A DNA stretch of 64,000 nt. It comes from Roseiflexaceae bacterium (GTDB lineage Bacteria; Chloroflexota; Chloroflexia; Chloroflexales; Roseiflexaceae). The notes under the pieces were generated by a model, which worked only from the letters and a program-made list of their open reading frames with translations, had not been told where the DNA came from and made no database searches. Shown here piece after piece: positions 55,010-63,574 of the stretch. Location: NCBI GenBank assembly GCA_947474225.1, contig CANJHS010000007.1, positions 1 to 64,000 of the forward strand. Reading direction: 5' to 3'. Within the stretch, counting starts at the first letter, position 1. Every line of letters starts with the position of its first letter. Both the position numbers and the translations under genes were made by a program.

Positions 55010-55798
55010 ATGAAACGTGCCGTCGTCCTGGCCTGGCAATACCTGCGTTTGGCTGTCATGAACGAACTGCAGTACCGTATGAATTTCGTCATACAACTCT
55101 TTGAGACGGCAATCGCATTAGTAACCGCGTTGGTGGTGTTGAGTCTAGTGTACGCGCAAACAGATTCACTCGGCGGCTGGAGCCGCTATGAGCTCCAAGC
55201 GTTATTGGGAATTTATACCGTGTTGTCTGCGGTTGTGCGCTTCAGCATTCAGCCGAATATCGAGCGGCTGATGACAGACATCCAAAAAGGGACATTCGAT
55301 TATGTGCTCGTCAAACCCATCGATGCGCAAATACAAATCAGCATCCGCGAAGTACGGGTCTGGCAAAGTATCGATATTATTGCCGGTGCAGCCATACTCC
55401 TCGACGCGCTTTTTCGGCTCGGCGTCACTGTGACGTTCGGCCAGGTTTTGTTATTTGGATTGACGCTGACGCTGGGAATCATCCTGATTTATACAATTTG
55501 GTTATTGATGAGCTGTATTGCCTTTTGGGTTGTGCGTGTGGACAATATTTTCGAATTATTCGACAACATCGCCTCGGCGGGACGCTTGCCGGTCGACATT
55601 TACCCACGCTGGATGCGGGTTATTTTGACCTATTTGGTCCCGATGGCGTTTGCAGTCACGGTGCCTGCCCAGGTCATCATTGGGCGCATCAATATGAGTA
55701 ATGTGGCCATCCAGGCGGCGGTCACCCTGGGGTTCTTTGTGGTGACCCGATTCGTCTGGACCAAGGCACTGGTGCGCTACAACGGCGCATCTGCCTGA
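55010..55798 (+). CDS. ABC-2 family permease subunit 2
   Basis: 262 aa with about six membrane helices. Start YLRLAVMNELQYRMNFVIQ is typical of the COG3694-type partner permease. It starts three bases after subunit 1, so the two are made together. The 3' end overlaps the convergent glycosyltransferase gene by 22 bases. Confidence 0.88.
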   Translation: MKRAVVLAWQYLRLAVMNELQYRMNFVIQLFETAIALVTALVVLSLVYAQTDSLGGWSRYELQALLGIYTVLSAVVRFSIQPNIERLMTDIQKGTFDYVLVKPIDAQIQISIREVRVWQSIDIIAGAAILLDALFRLGVTVTFGQVLLFGLTLTLGIILIYTIWLLMSCIAFWVVRVDNIFELFDNIASAGRLPVDIYPRWMRVILTYLVPMAFAVTVPAQVIIGRINMSNVAIQAAVTLGFFVVTRFVWTKALVRYNGASA

Positions 55799-57741
55799 GG
55801 TTTACGGGCTTTGGCGACAATGATGACCCCGGGTCCCCGTTGGTCGATACGTGATTCGTTCCGCACATCCCACAATCGAAACACAGCCCGCACCACATTG
55901 AACGGATGCCACCAGCGCCCGTCATTGGCGTTGCCTGAGCGCCGGTCTGCGTAGGCGCGCCAGCGTTCGGGTAAGAGCTGCCGGTCGAGTAGCGGTTTGC
56001 CGATGCTATAGACGATGAAGTGGACAAACGGGAAGGTGTGCCGTGTTTGGAGCTCGATGGCTTCTACCACGAAACCGATGCGCGTCAACAGCGCGCTGAG
56101 CTGCGCAGGCCTATACAAGCGCACATGATTGGACCAGATGGTGGCAATCCACGGATGATCGATGAGCGGCGAAAGTCCGAGCCATTCACGGCACCGCGAG
56201 ATGGGATCCCACCAGAACGGATAGTGCGCGCACGGCACACTGACGGCGAGAATTCCGCCGGGCGTGAGCAACCGATAGAGCGTATGCAGCGCTTCATCAT
56301 CGGCTTGGATGTGCTCGAGCACCTCGCTGAACAAAATCCGATCGAACGTCGCAGCCCCAAAAGGCAGCGCCGCCAGGTCAGCAAGTAGCACTGGCTGTGG
56401 CTGCGCCTCACGTAGGCGTTGGATGTCACGGTCCACCCCGACAACGGTCGCAGGAGACAGCGCACGGAGCAGTTGGACATAGACCCCTTGGCCACAGCCA
56501 CAGTCCAGAATGGTGCGTGCGTCTGCGAGCTCGAGGAATTGCACGAGTGTGTGTGCGCGGCGCCGGTATGCCATATCGACTTCGTTCGCCAAGTGTCGCT
56601 GAAAGATCTGCTCTGTGGCTGCAGATTTCTGTGCCGGGGCAACGGTACGTGCCAAGATTGCGCGCGTCGTCGCAATGCTCGCAACCGCATCAAAAATCTG
56701 CGCCATACGCGCAGGATCAGGTCGTGCGGGCAAATTGGCAAGTGCCCGCTGCAACGCGACAGGGTCAGCACAATCGATGACACGCCCTGCAGTTGCCTGC
56801 CAGACGATCGACCGCAAGCCAGGGGTGTCGTGCACGATAATCGGTACACCGCATCGCAACGCTTCAATGGCGAAACTGGGGAAGCAGTCGCTGCGGGAAG
56901 GCACCAGCACGACATCACACGCCGCAAAATACCGTGCCAACGCTGCGTCATCTGTGAGTAACCCCAACGAACGCACATGCAGTTCATGTTCGGGATTCAG
57001 CAGGCTCACTGCTGGTTCGTACGGCATGTGTGCTGCACCGACGTGCAGAATCAACAGCTGTGGGAAGTGGGCGACGAGCGACGCGCGTTGATTGAGAACG
57101 AGATCAAAGCCTTTTTCGTGCACCATACGTCCACCAATACCGACGACCAATGCGTTGTGCGGGATTTGCAGGAGACGGCGTGCATCAGCGTGCTCTGTTG
57201 GAGTGATCGTCACTGGCGGTGTAACCACCTGTACACGCCAACGCAACGGTGCCAACCAGTGCGAATGGTCGGCGTAGTCTGTGCTATGGGTAAGCACGGC
57301 ATCGGCGTGCGCAAAAGCGTGCTGCGCTGATACCCGCATCAGCCATGCATAGACCCGATTACGCAAGCCGTTCGGGAGTACGACATCGCCGTGGTGGATG
57401 CAGGTATAGGGGATACCGCTGCGGCGACAAAGCCACCCGACCAGACGTGCCTCAGGGAATGGCGTGTGGATGACCACGACGTCGTGTTGCGGCAAAAGAT
57501 GAGAAATCGTTGTCAGCAGTGTCGGAGCGAAGACCGCACGGCTGACGGACATGATGATGGGACTCCGTACGACGGTGACGCCGTTGAGCCGTTCAGTCAA
57601 CGCAGCGTGTGGGTCATGACGACTGCAGACGACCGTGACGTCGTCACCAGCAGCCGCCCACCCTTCGGCGGCACGTTGTGCATATTTGGTCAGGCCCGTC
57701 CAATGAGGGGCATAAAAGCTGAGTACGACGAGTATCCGCAT
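55777..57741 (-). CDS. GT4 glycosyltransferase fused to a class-I SAM methyltransferase
   Basis: 654 aa. Residues 1-370: GT-B glycosyltransferase, with SFYAPHWTGLTKYAQRAAEG, GGRMVHEKGFDLVL, and VLVPSRSDCFPSFAIEALRCGVP, where the Glu binds the nucleotide sugar. Residues 385-600: methyltransferase with the SAM loop LDCGCGQGVYV, VVGVDRD and a late FSEVLEHIQADDEAL. It probably makes a methylated sugar on an extracellular glycan or glycolipid. Both halves look intact. I do not recall this exact pairing as common, so a true fusion is likely rather than an error because the frame is continuous. Confidence 0.9.
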   Translation of the reverse strand: MRILVVLSFYAPHWTGLTKYAQRAAEGWAAAGDDVTVVCSRHDPHAALTERLNGVTVVRSPIIMSVSRAVFAPTLLTTISHLLPQHDVVVIHTPFPEARLVGWLCRRSGIPYTCIHHGDVVLPNGLRNRVYAWLMRVSAQHAFAHADAVLTHSTDYADHSHWLAPLRWRVQVVTPPVTITPTEHADARRLLQIPHNALVVGIGGRMVHEKGFDLVLNQRASLVAHFPQLLILHVGAAHMPYEPAVSLLNPEHELHVRSLGLLTDDAALARYFAACDVVLVPSRSDCFPSFAIEALRCGVPIIVHDTPGLRSIVWQATAGRVIDCADPVALQRALANLPARPDPARMAQIFDAVASIATTRAILARTVAPAQKSAATEQIFQRHLANEVDMAYRRRAHTLVQFLELADARTILDCGCGQGVYVQLLRALSPATVVGVDRDIQRLREAQPQPVLLADLAALPFGAATFDRILFSEVLEHIQADDEALHTLYRLLTPGGILAVSVPCAHYPFWWDPISRCREWLGLSPLIDHPWIATIWSNHVRLYRPAQLSALLTRIGFVVEAIELQTRHTFPFVHFIVYSIGKPLLDRQLLPERWRAYADRRSGNANDGRWWHPFNVVRAVFRLWDVRNESRIDQRGPGVIIVAKARKPQADAPL

Positions 57742-57759
57742 AGGTGCATTCTACAGACA

Positions 57760-57792
57760 AACGCCGTTGGCAGGTGCCAACGGCGTTGGGAT
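57760..57792 (-). terminator. rho-independent terminator after the DUF4349 gene
   Basis: AACGCCGTTGGC, loop AGGT, GCCAACGGCGTT, a perfect 12-base stem; the minus strand carries TTTGTCT after it. It lies between the DUF4349 stop and the glycosyltransferase start. Confidence 0.75.
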
Positions 57793-57803
57793 AGCGAACA
57801 TGA

Positions 57804-58703
57804 CTAGGCGACGGGTGGCGTGACTTTTCGATTCTGCCAGCGTTTGCGGAGGTAGCGCACAAGGAAGAGCAGCGGCAACCAGATTGGCGTCCACACTACC
57901 ACGCCGATGAGGAACGTGCCGATGCTTTGGGCGAAGTCGAGCAGACCACGCAGCGCCATTTTGGCATCCTCGAGGGGTTGCCACCCATCGGGATTGACAA
58001 TGGGAGTAGTGGGAATGGGATGAATTTCAATCGTCAAGGATGAAAATGTTGCCCCCTGACGCAGGTATCGCATCCGGCCGGAGAGCTGTTCGATTTGTGA
58101 TTGGACGTCGGTCAGCGCACTGTTGACGGCGACGGCTGCTTCGACGGTTTCGGCTTTTTTGAGGAGCTCGAGCAGTCGGTCACGGGCGGCTTCTTGGGCA
58201 ATGAGCCGGCCTGACATGTCGATGTATTCTTCGGTGACATCGCTACCGGACATGCTGCGCGACCAGACTTTGTCGGCGAGTTTTTCGACCAGGGTGATGG
58301 TTGCATCGAGTTGCTCGCTAGGAATTTTGAGCGACATATAGATCACGGCATCGGCGTCAGTCCCATTGGTGGATGAGCTCAGCACGTATCCTTTGGCATC
58401 GCTGACCGCTTTGCGGATTTGTTGATCGGCAGCTGCAACATCGGCAACCTGAAAGACGAGCGCAGCGTCGCGGATGACGAGGCGTTGGCCCGGATTGAGC
58501 GGAGCGGTCGAGCCTGAACCAGCGACACCACCGTCCACCGGCGGGATGGATTTGTCGGCCATCGGCATTTCGGCAGTAATGGGCGCTCCCATCGGTGCAC
58601 CGACTGAGGGTTCCACGTTAGAGGTTGCTTCACCGGATGTCTGGCTGGCAGTGCCACAGGCCATCAACAACAACAGGCTGATGGCGACAAGGATTTTCTT
58701 CAT
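57804..58703 (-). CDS. DUF4349 domain lipoprotein
   Basis: 299 aa from ATG 58703 with TTGGAGGAAG upstream. Lipobox LLMAC (Cys16). Residues 90-260 carry the DUF4349 domain: an alpha/beta ring-building-like part, then a helical hairpin with LLELLKKAETVEAA, then QSQIEQLSGRMRYL and FSSLTIEI. A C-terminal transmembrane helix (LIGVVVWTPIWLPLLFLV) is followed by a Lys/Arg tail. Anchored at both ends, it sits in the outer face of the membrane. Function unknown. Divergent from dnaX. Confidence 0.87.
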   Translation of the reverse strand: MKKILVAISLLLLMACGTASQTSGEATSNVEPSVGAPMGAPITAEMPMADKSIPPVDGGVAGSGSTAPLNPGQRLVIRDAALVFQVADVAAADQQIRKAVSDAKGYVLSSSTNGTDADAVIYMSLKIPSEQLDATITLVEKLADKVWSRSMSGSDVTEEYIDMSGRLIAQEAARDRLLELLKKAETVEAAVAVNSALTDVQSQIEQLSGRMRYLRQGATFSSLTIEIHPIPTTPIVNPDGWQPLEDAKMALRGLLDFAQSIGTFLIGVVVWTPIWLPLLFLVRYLRKRWQNRKVTPPVA

Positions 58704-58814
58704 ACTTCCTCCAAACACATTGTGCGTTGCGAAACGCCACGGACGAAGGGACTTACAAAATGACGCCACGAGGACAGCAAAAGTTCCATCCGCACATGTG
58801 CACGGACATCTGTA

Positions 58815-58820
58815 TATAAT
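58815..58820 (+). promoter_or_regulatory. -10 element upstream of dnaX
   Basis: TATAAT 18 bases before the ATG at 58838, inside ATCTGTATATAATAG. The -35 region has no consensus match. Confidence 0.4.
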
Positions 58821-58837
58821 AGACCAACGGAGGCAGT

Positions 58838-60553
58838 ATGGCGACGCAAGCACTCTATCGGCGCTACCGATCACAAACATTCGACGAGCTCGTCGGTCAA
58901 GAACACATCGTCCGGACATTGCGTAATGCAATTGTCGACGGCCGAATAGGCCATGCCTACATCTTTACGGGGCCACGGGGCGTCGGCAAAACAACTGTTG
59001 CGCGCCTGTTGGCCAAGGCAGTCAACTGTCTGGCAGAACCTGCCGAACGACCCTGTGGAAGTTGTAGTATGTGCCTGTCGATTGCTGATGGCAGTGCCGT
59101 CGATGTCATCGAAATGGACGCCGCCTCGCATACCAGCGTCGACGACGCCCGCGAGATAATCGAACGCGTCCAGTTCCGTCCTGCCATCGGCCGCTACAAG
59201 GTCTACATCATCGATGAAGTACATATGCTGTCGACCGCGGCTTTCAACGCACTCCTCAAAACCCTCGAAGAACCACCCAACCACGCCATGTTCATCCTGG
59301 CGACGACCGAAATACATAAAGTCCCTGCGACGATTCTGTCACGCTGTCAGCGGTACACCTTCAATCGTCATAATGTCGGCGATACCGTGACCCACCTACG
59401 TGAGATTGCCATCCAAGAAGGCATCACCCTCGAGGAAGGTGCCGCAGAGGCAATTGCACGGGCAGCGACGGGGAGCATGCGTGATGCACTGAGTATCTTT
59501 GATCAGCTGATGTCCTACGGCGGTGGTGCAATTACGCTCCACCAAATCCAGGGCTTGTTAGGCGTCACTGCTGCCCAAGAAATCACCGCGTTGAGCGAAG
59601 CACTCCTCGGCGCAGATGTGGGGGCAGCTCTCGCTGTCGTCGCGCGTGTCTCCGAACAAGGTGCAGACATTCGTCAGTTCAGCCGCGATATTGTCAACCA
59701 TTTACGGTTGGTGATGTTGGTCAAAGCCGACCCACAAGGCACCACCTTGGACGTTGCCGAAAGTGAAGCAGACAGCATACGGAGTCAAGCTGTTCGCGCC
59801 CAAATGGGTTCGTTGGTGGCGTGGTTGCGGCGTTTGAGCGAACTCGATTATGAATTGCGTACCAGCCCGTATGGTCAGCTCCCGCTCGAGCTTGCGGTTG
59901 TCGAGGCAATCGCTGCCCCACAGGCAGCAGCGTCCGCTCCCGTCGCGCTACCGCCTCGGACGTCAAGTCAGCCCAGTCCTGCACCACGAATCGAACCCGC
60001 TCGCCAAGAATCCGCACGGGCAGCAGAACCGCCACGGCCTGCCGCCACGGCTGTGCCTCAGCCTGATCCCGTCCCCATCGTATCACCACAGCCCGTTGTG
60101 CCAGCCCCGCGCGGTGCTGAAGAGCGGAGTGATCCGGCAGCACCGGTGCTCGGTGAACGCGTGCCTTTTGTTGATGTGACGGACCTGAGTGAGCGTTGGC
60201 CGGCGATTGTGCGCGACATCCGCGCCAAAAATCGGAACTTGGAAGCACTCATCAAGTCAGGAATCCATCCATTCGAAGTCACGGATGATACCGTCACATT
60301 CAAAACCGACACGGACTGGTTGTTGGCCAAGGTCCAGGAGCGCCAAAATCTGCTGCTCATCGAGCAGATACTCGAACGCCACACCGGCAAAACCTACCGC
60401 ATACGCAGTGTTGCCGCGACCCAAAAGCGCGAAGTCACCAACGCAAAGCGCGAAATACTGCGTGATACCAGTAATATCCCCATCGTCAAAGCAGCCATGA
60501 ACGTCTTTGATGCCGACGTCGTCGGCATCGAAACGCCAGAAAAGGAAGATTAA
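58838..60553 (+). CDS. dnaX: DNA polymerase III subunits gamma/tau
   Basis: 571 aa. P-loop GPRGVGKTT (45-53, Lys51), zinc-binding Cys residues 64, 73, 76 and 79, then MDAASHTSVDDAREI, YIIDEVHMLS, and the sensor region. The linker around 350-420 is Pro/Ala-rich, and the last 150 residues resemble a tau tail. The clamp loader motor and replisome organiser. CGGAGGCAGT precedes the start. Together with the next two genes it forms the classic dnaX-ebfC-recR operon. Confidence 0.97.
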   Translation: MATQALYRRYRSQTFDELVGQEHIVRTLRNAIVDGRIGHAYIFTGPRGVGKTTVARLLAKAVNCLAEPAERPCGSCSMCLSIADGSAVDVIEMDAASHTSVDDAREIIERVQFRPAIGRYKVYIIDEVHMLSTAAFNALLKTLEEPPNHAMFILATTEIHKVPATILSRCQRYTFNRHNVGDTVTHLREIAIQEGITLEEGAAEAIARAATGSMRDALSIFDQLMSYGGGAITLHQIQGLLGVTAAQEITALSEALLGADVGAALAVVARVSEQGADIRQFSRDIVNHLRLVMLVKADPQGTTLDVAESEADSIRSQAVRAQMGSLVAWLRRLSELDYELRTSPYGQLPLELAVVEAIAAPQAAASAPVALPPRTSSQPSPAPRIEPARQESARAAEPPRPAATAVPQPDPVPIVSPQPVVPAPRGAEERSDPAAPVLGERVPFVDVTDLSERWPAIVRDIRAKNRNLEALIKSGIHPFEVTDDTVTFKTDTDWLLAKVQERQNLLLIEQILERHTGKTYRIRSVAATQKREVTNAKREILRDTSNIPIVKAAMNVFDADVVGIETPEKED

Positions 60554-60554
60554 G

Positions 60555-60860
60555 ATGAATCCACGACAGATGCAACAGATGGCCATGAAGATGCAACAGC
60601 AGATGGCCAAGATCCAAGACGAACTCAAAGTCACCGAAGTGATTGGCAGCGCAGGCAGCTATGTCAGCGTCACCGCCAACGGCCAAGGCGACATTTTGGC
60701 AGTCAAAATTGACCCACAAATCGTCGACCCAAATGATATCGATACCCTGCAAGATTTGGTCCTCACGGCGGTCCAAGATGCCGCCACCAAAGCCAAAGCG
60801 TTGTCCGAATCCCGCATGGGCGCGCTGACCGGCGGCATGAAGATTCCAGGACTGTTCTAG
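60555..60860 (+). CDS. ebfC: YbaB/EbfC nucleoid-associated protein
   Basis: 101 aa from ATG 60555, one base after the dnaX stop (GGAAGATTAAG is the ribosome binding site). Helix with many Met and Gln residues (MNPRQMQQMAMKMQQQ), then a beta sheet SVTANGQGDILAVKID and a C-terminal helix: the usual dimeric DNA-binding clamp. A nucleoid-associated protein often linked to recR. Confidence 0.93.
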   Translation: MNPRQMQQMAMKMQQQMAKIQDELKVTEVIGSAGSYVSVTANGQGDILAVKIDPQIVDPNDIDTLQDLVLTAVQDAATKAKALSESRMGALTGGMKIPGLF

Positions 60861-60863
60861 TCC

Positions 60864-61475
60864 ATGAGCGAGTCTTCTCTGCTGCTCGAACCCGTCGCCC
60901 GACTCATCGAGGAACTCGGTCGGTTGCCAGGGATTGGTCCAAAAAGTGCGTCACGATTGGCGTTTTTCTTTTTGCGCGCGCCAGAATCGAAAGTCGCACT
61001 GCTTGCCGAAGCATTACTTGCGGTCAAACAGCAGGTACGTCAGTGTGTCCGCTGTCACTACATCAGCGACCAAGAGTTTTGTGCGGTGTGTCGTAACCCG
61101 GTACGCCAAACCGGCACCATCTGTGTGGTCGAGGATCCGCTCGATGCGCTGGCAATCGAGCGCACGGGGAGCTTCAAAGGGAGTTACCACGTCTTGCATG
61201 GGCGCATTGCACCTTTAGAGGGCATGGGTCGCGAAGACATCTTTTTTGATGATTTGTTGGAACGCATTACTGCAGAATCGATACGCGAAGTCATCGTGGC
61301 AACCAATCCCAACCTCGAGGGTGAAGCGACTGCTGCATACCTCCAGCGCGAACTCAGCCCACTCGGCACCCGGGTTACGCGGTTAGCACGGGGGTTACCG
61401 ACTGGTGGGGATTTGGAATGGGCGGATACACACACCCTCACGTCGGCACTCGAAGGTCGCCGCGAGCTCTTCTAG
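60864..61475 (+). CDS. recR: recombination protein RecR
   Basis: 203 aa. N-terminal HhH motif (LGRLPGIGPKSASRLA), zinc motif CVRCHYISDQEFCAVC, Toprim core ICVVEDPLDALAIERTG, Walker-like C-terminus. With RecO and RecF it loads RecA at gaps. It starts three bases after ebfC; a terminator follows. Confidence 0.97.
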   Translation: MSESSLLLEPVARLIEELGRLPGIGPKSASRLAFFFLRAPESKVALLAEALLAVKQQVRQCVRCHYISDQEFCAVCRNPVRQTGTICVVEDPLDALAIERTGSFKGSYHVLHGRIAPLEGMGREDIFFDDLLERITAESIREVIVATNPNLEGEATAAYLQRELSPLGTRVTRLARGLPTGGDLEWADTHTLTSALEGRRELF

Positions 61476-61498
61476 CCGCAGGCGTGCGACACAAAATC

Positions 61499-61529
61499 AC
61501 CCCCTGCTGGTTTCCCAGCGGGGGGTTTG
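61499..61529. terminator. terminator between convergent recR and DUF3048 genes
   Basis: ACCCCCTGCTGG, loop TTTC, CCAGCGGGGGGT (one G-T pair), followed by TTTG. A T/A run is present on both sides. Confidence 0.75.
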
Positions 61530-61542
61530 TCGTGCGGTCGGT

Positions 61543-62655
61543 CTACGACTCTTTGATATTGGCCAGGTCAGGGACCGCAGAAATCCAGATTTGGCCAGCA
61601 GTGAATTGCACCTCGGTGCCGTCGGCGTTAAAGAAGAGTAATGGTGCTTCGGCCGCTTTCTTTTCCCAAGTAATATCGGCACGGAGCCCGTCGTGATAGA
61701 ACACTGCTTTGCCAGAGCCAATCACCTTTTGGTCGATACGTGATTTGGGGTCGCCTTCGATGGGTGCTTCTTCGACCTGCATAACAACCACGTTCTGAGT
61801 GGTCAACTGTGACTTTGAGACATCGTCGAGTGCCGCTTTGCCGTAGCGGGTGCGGGCGTAGAGATTGGTCGTAGCGTCGTAATACCAGCCCACCGGTTGG
61901 TCATCGTAGAGAAAAAAATAGTCTATCGAGGCATTGGGGCCGCGTTTTTCGACGGGAAGCGGAAGTGCGTATTGATAGCCGACGTCGGTGCGGGTTGGAG
62001 TCAGTTTCTCAGTTTCGGCATATTGACGAAGAATTGCGCCGTTGGTGTAGAGGTTGTGAGGGGCGAAGCGCGCATCGGTTTCGACGCGATAAAAGTAGAC
62101 CGACGTGGTGTCACGCAGGGCGTCGGTGTTGACGATTTCGGTCGTGCTTTCGGCCAATTCGAGACCCGCAGGTGATCCGCCTGCATGACAATAGATGGCA
62201 CCCATACCCATGGCCCACTGCACAAAATAGTGACGGGCACTGCGTACCGGTCCGAGTTGCCGGTCGTCTTTTGCCAATTCAGGCGGGAAGACGGCCATGA
62301 AGCGGGTGATACCGTATTCTGCGAGGGCCTCATAGACAATCGAGGCACGATTCAACCCAGACTGCGGGTAAGCATCGGGATGGTTGTCGATCATCATCAC
62401 AAACGGCCTACCGGTGACCTGACCACGGACCAATGGTACCACCGTCAAATCTTCGGGCATGGTGATGGGGGTCCCGGTTGGTACGCTGGTGGGTTCTGCG
62501 ATTGTTGTCGGCATACCCATTGGCGTCGGGGTGGCGGGGTCGAGCGGGGCGGTGGGCACTGGTGTTGCTATACCCATGACTGAAGAAACACAGCCGGTAA
62601 GGAGGAGAGCAATTAGGCTACTCAAGAACGCAATTTTGGGTGAAGCACGGTACAT
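61543..62655 (-). CDS. DUF3048 domain lipoprotein (YerB-like)
   Basis: 370 aa. Signal peptide with lipobox LLTGC (Cys22), then a Pro/Thr/Met-rich linker to about 70. The DUF3048 domain has FVMMIDNHPDAYPQSGLNRA, VYEALAEYGITRFMAVF and SARHYFVQWAMGMGAIYCHAGGS; the C-terminal half ends with VQFTAGQIWISAVP. Function is not known; members are outer-face membrane proteins. Terminator at the 3' end is shared with recR. Confidence 0.9.
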   Translation of the reverse strand: MYRASPKIAFLSSLIALLLTGCVSSVMGIATPVPTAPLDPATPTPMGMPTTIAEPTSVPTGTPITMPEDLTVVPLVRGQVTGRPFVMMIDNHPDAYPQSGLNRASIVYEALAEYGITRFMAVFPPELAKDDRQLGPVRSARHYFVQWAMGMGAIYCHAGGSPAGLELAESTTEIVNTDALRDTTSVYFYRVETDARFAPHNLYTNGAILRQYAETEKLTPTRTDVGYQYALPLPVEKRGPNASIDYFFLYDDQPVGWYYDATTNLYARTRYGKAALDDVSKSQLTTQNVVVMQVEEAPIEGDPKSRIDQKVIGSGKAVFYHDGLRADITWEKKAAEAPLLFFNADGTEVQFTAGQIWISAVPDLANIKES

Positions 62656-62751
62656 ATACCAGACTCCTGTGTATTCTCATTTTTTGCATTGTAACAGTCA
62701 AACCACCGCGTCTATATGATAGGATACTGAAGACTCCGTTATGTAAAAACC

Positions 62752-62769
62752 ATGTGATCCATCACGTGA
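62752..62769. repeat. inverted repeat before the nuclease-like gene
   Basis: CATGTGAT-CC-ATCACGTG, eight-base arms with one mismatch, immediately before the AAAAGGA ribosome binding site. Could be an operator or a hairpin that hides the ribosome binding site. Confidence 0.4.
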
Positions 62770-62782
62770 AAAGGATATCTTG

Positions 62783-63574
62783 ATGCGCTTTCACCGGGTC
62801 CGCATGCACGACGTCGAAGACCCACACTATCGTGCATATATCGCCGCACTGATGGCAACCAAAACGAATCACAAAGCAATCAGACCGGCGAGCAATCGGT
62901 CGATATTCGGTTCTGAGACAGAAGCCGTGCTCCGTGACTGGCTGACACAATTCCACCCGCTATCGGCCAAACGGTATGTCGAATATGACGAACGGTCCGG
63001 CACACAACTGATACGCAAGTATCGTGAACTCGATGCGGTGTATCATCCTAATCCCACCCACATCCACATCTACGAAATCAAAGCAAGTGGGCAGTTGCGG
63101 AGTATCACTCGTGGGTTACGGCAACTCAACGAAACACGGACGATTCTCACACGTATCATTCCGCATGTCTCCTGCACCCTGCTGCTCGTCGATACGGGGA
63201 TTATCACTCCCGAGGAACGGGATATGTTGATGGCATCCGCCGATGCCCCAATTCATCCTCCAGGCACGATTGCCGAGTATCAACGTGAACACCCCGAATT
63301 ACCGTTCCATCCACATACGGCCTATCGTCCCCATCTCGACGAACCGACCGCAGTGGTGACATTTGCAATCGCAGACATTGTATCCATGGCGGGTGCAGAT
63401 GCAGCAACGTTGCACCTCGATTGGAGTGACGAACTCGAGGATCCCAGCGACGTGGACCACGAGCCACCACCGGAGACGACGTATTCTTCACACGATGATG
63501 CCGCCGAAGCAGATGCAGAATCGCCCTTCGCGGCAGCATTGCGGAAAGCCAATGAACGCCCATCCAAACGCTAG
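62783..63574 (+). CDS. putative PD-(D/E)XK nuclease-like protein
   Basis: 263 aa from ATG 62783 with AAAAGGA upstream. Between residues 45 and 105 a PD-(D/E)XK layout can be read: E46 in SETEAVLRDW, D84 in RELDAVY, then E98 and K100 in IYEIKASG, with beta strands around them. An AxKSITRGLRQL-like helix follows. No other recognised domain; the C-terminal 80 residues are acidic. It may be a nuclease of unknown role (restriction, repair or defence). It overlaps the convergent membrane gene by four bases. Confidence 0.55.
   Translation: MRFHRVRMHDVEDPHYRAYIAALMATKTNHKAIRPASNRSIFGSETEAVLRDWLTQFHPLSAKRYVEYDERSGTQLIRKYRELDAVYHPNPTHIHIYEIKASGQLRSITRGLRQLNETRTILTRIIPHVSCTLLLVDTGIITPEERDMLMASADAPIHPPGTIAEYQREHPELPFHPHTAYRPHLDEPTAVVTFAIADIVSMAGADAATLHLDWSDELEDPSDVDHEPPPETTYSSHDDAAEADAESPFAAALRKANERPSKR

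Noticed and set aside
53345-55096. 583-codon minus-strand open frame including the isomerase
   Set aside because: Only 53345-54136 has the family start and motifs and a ribosome binding site; the upstream part mirrors the permease gene on the other strand.
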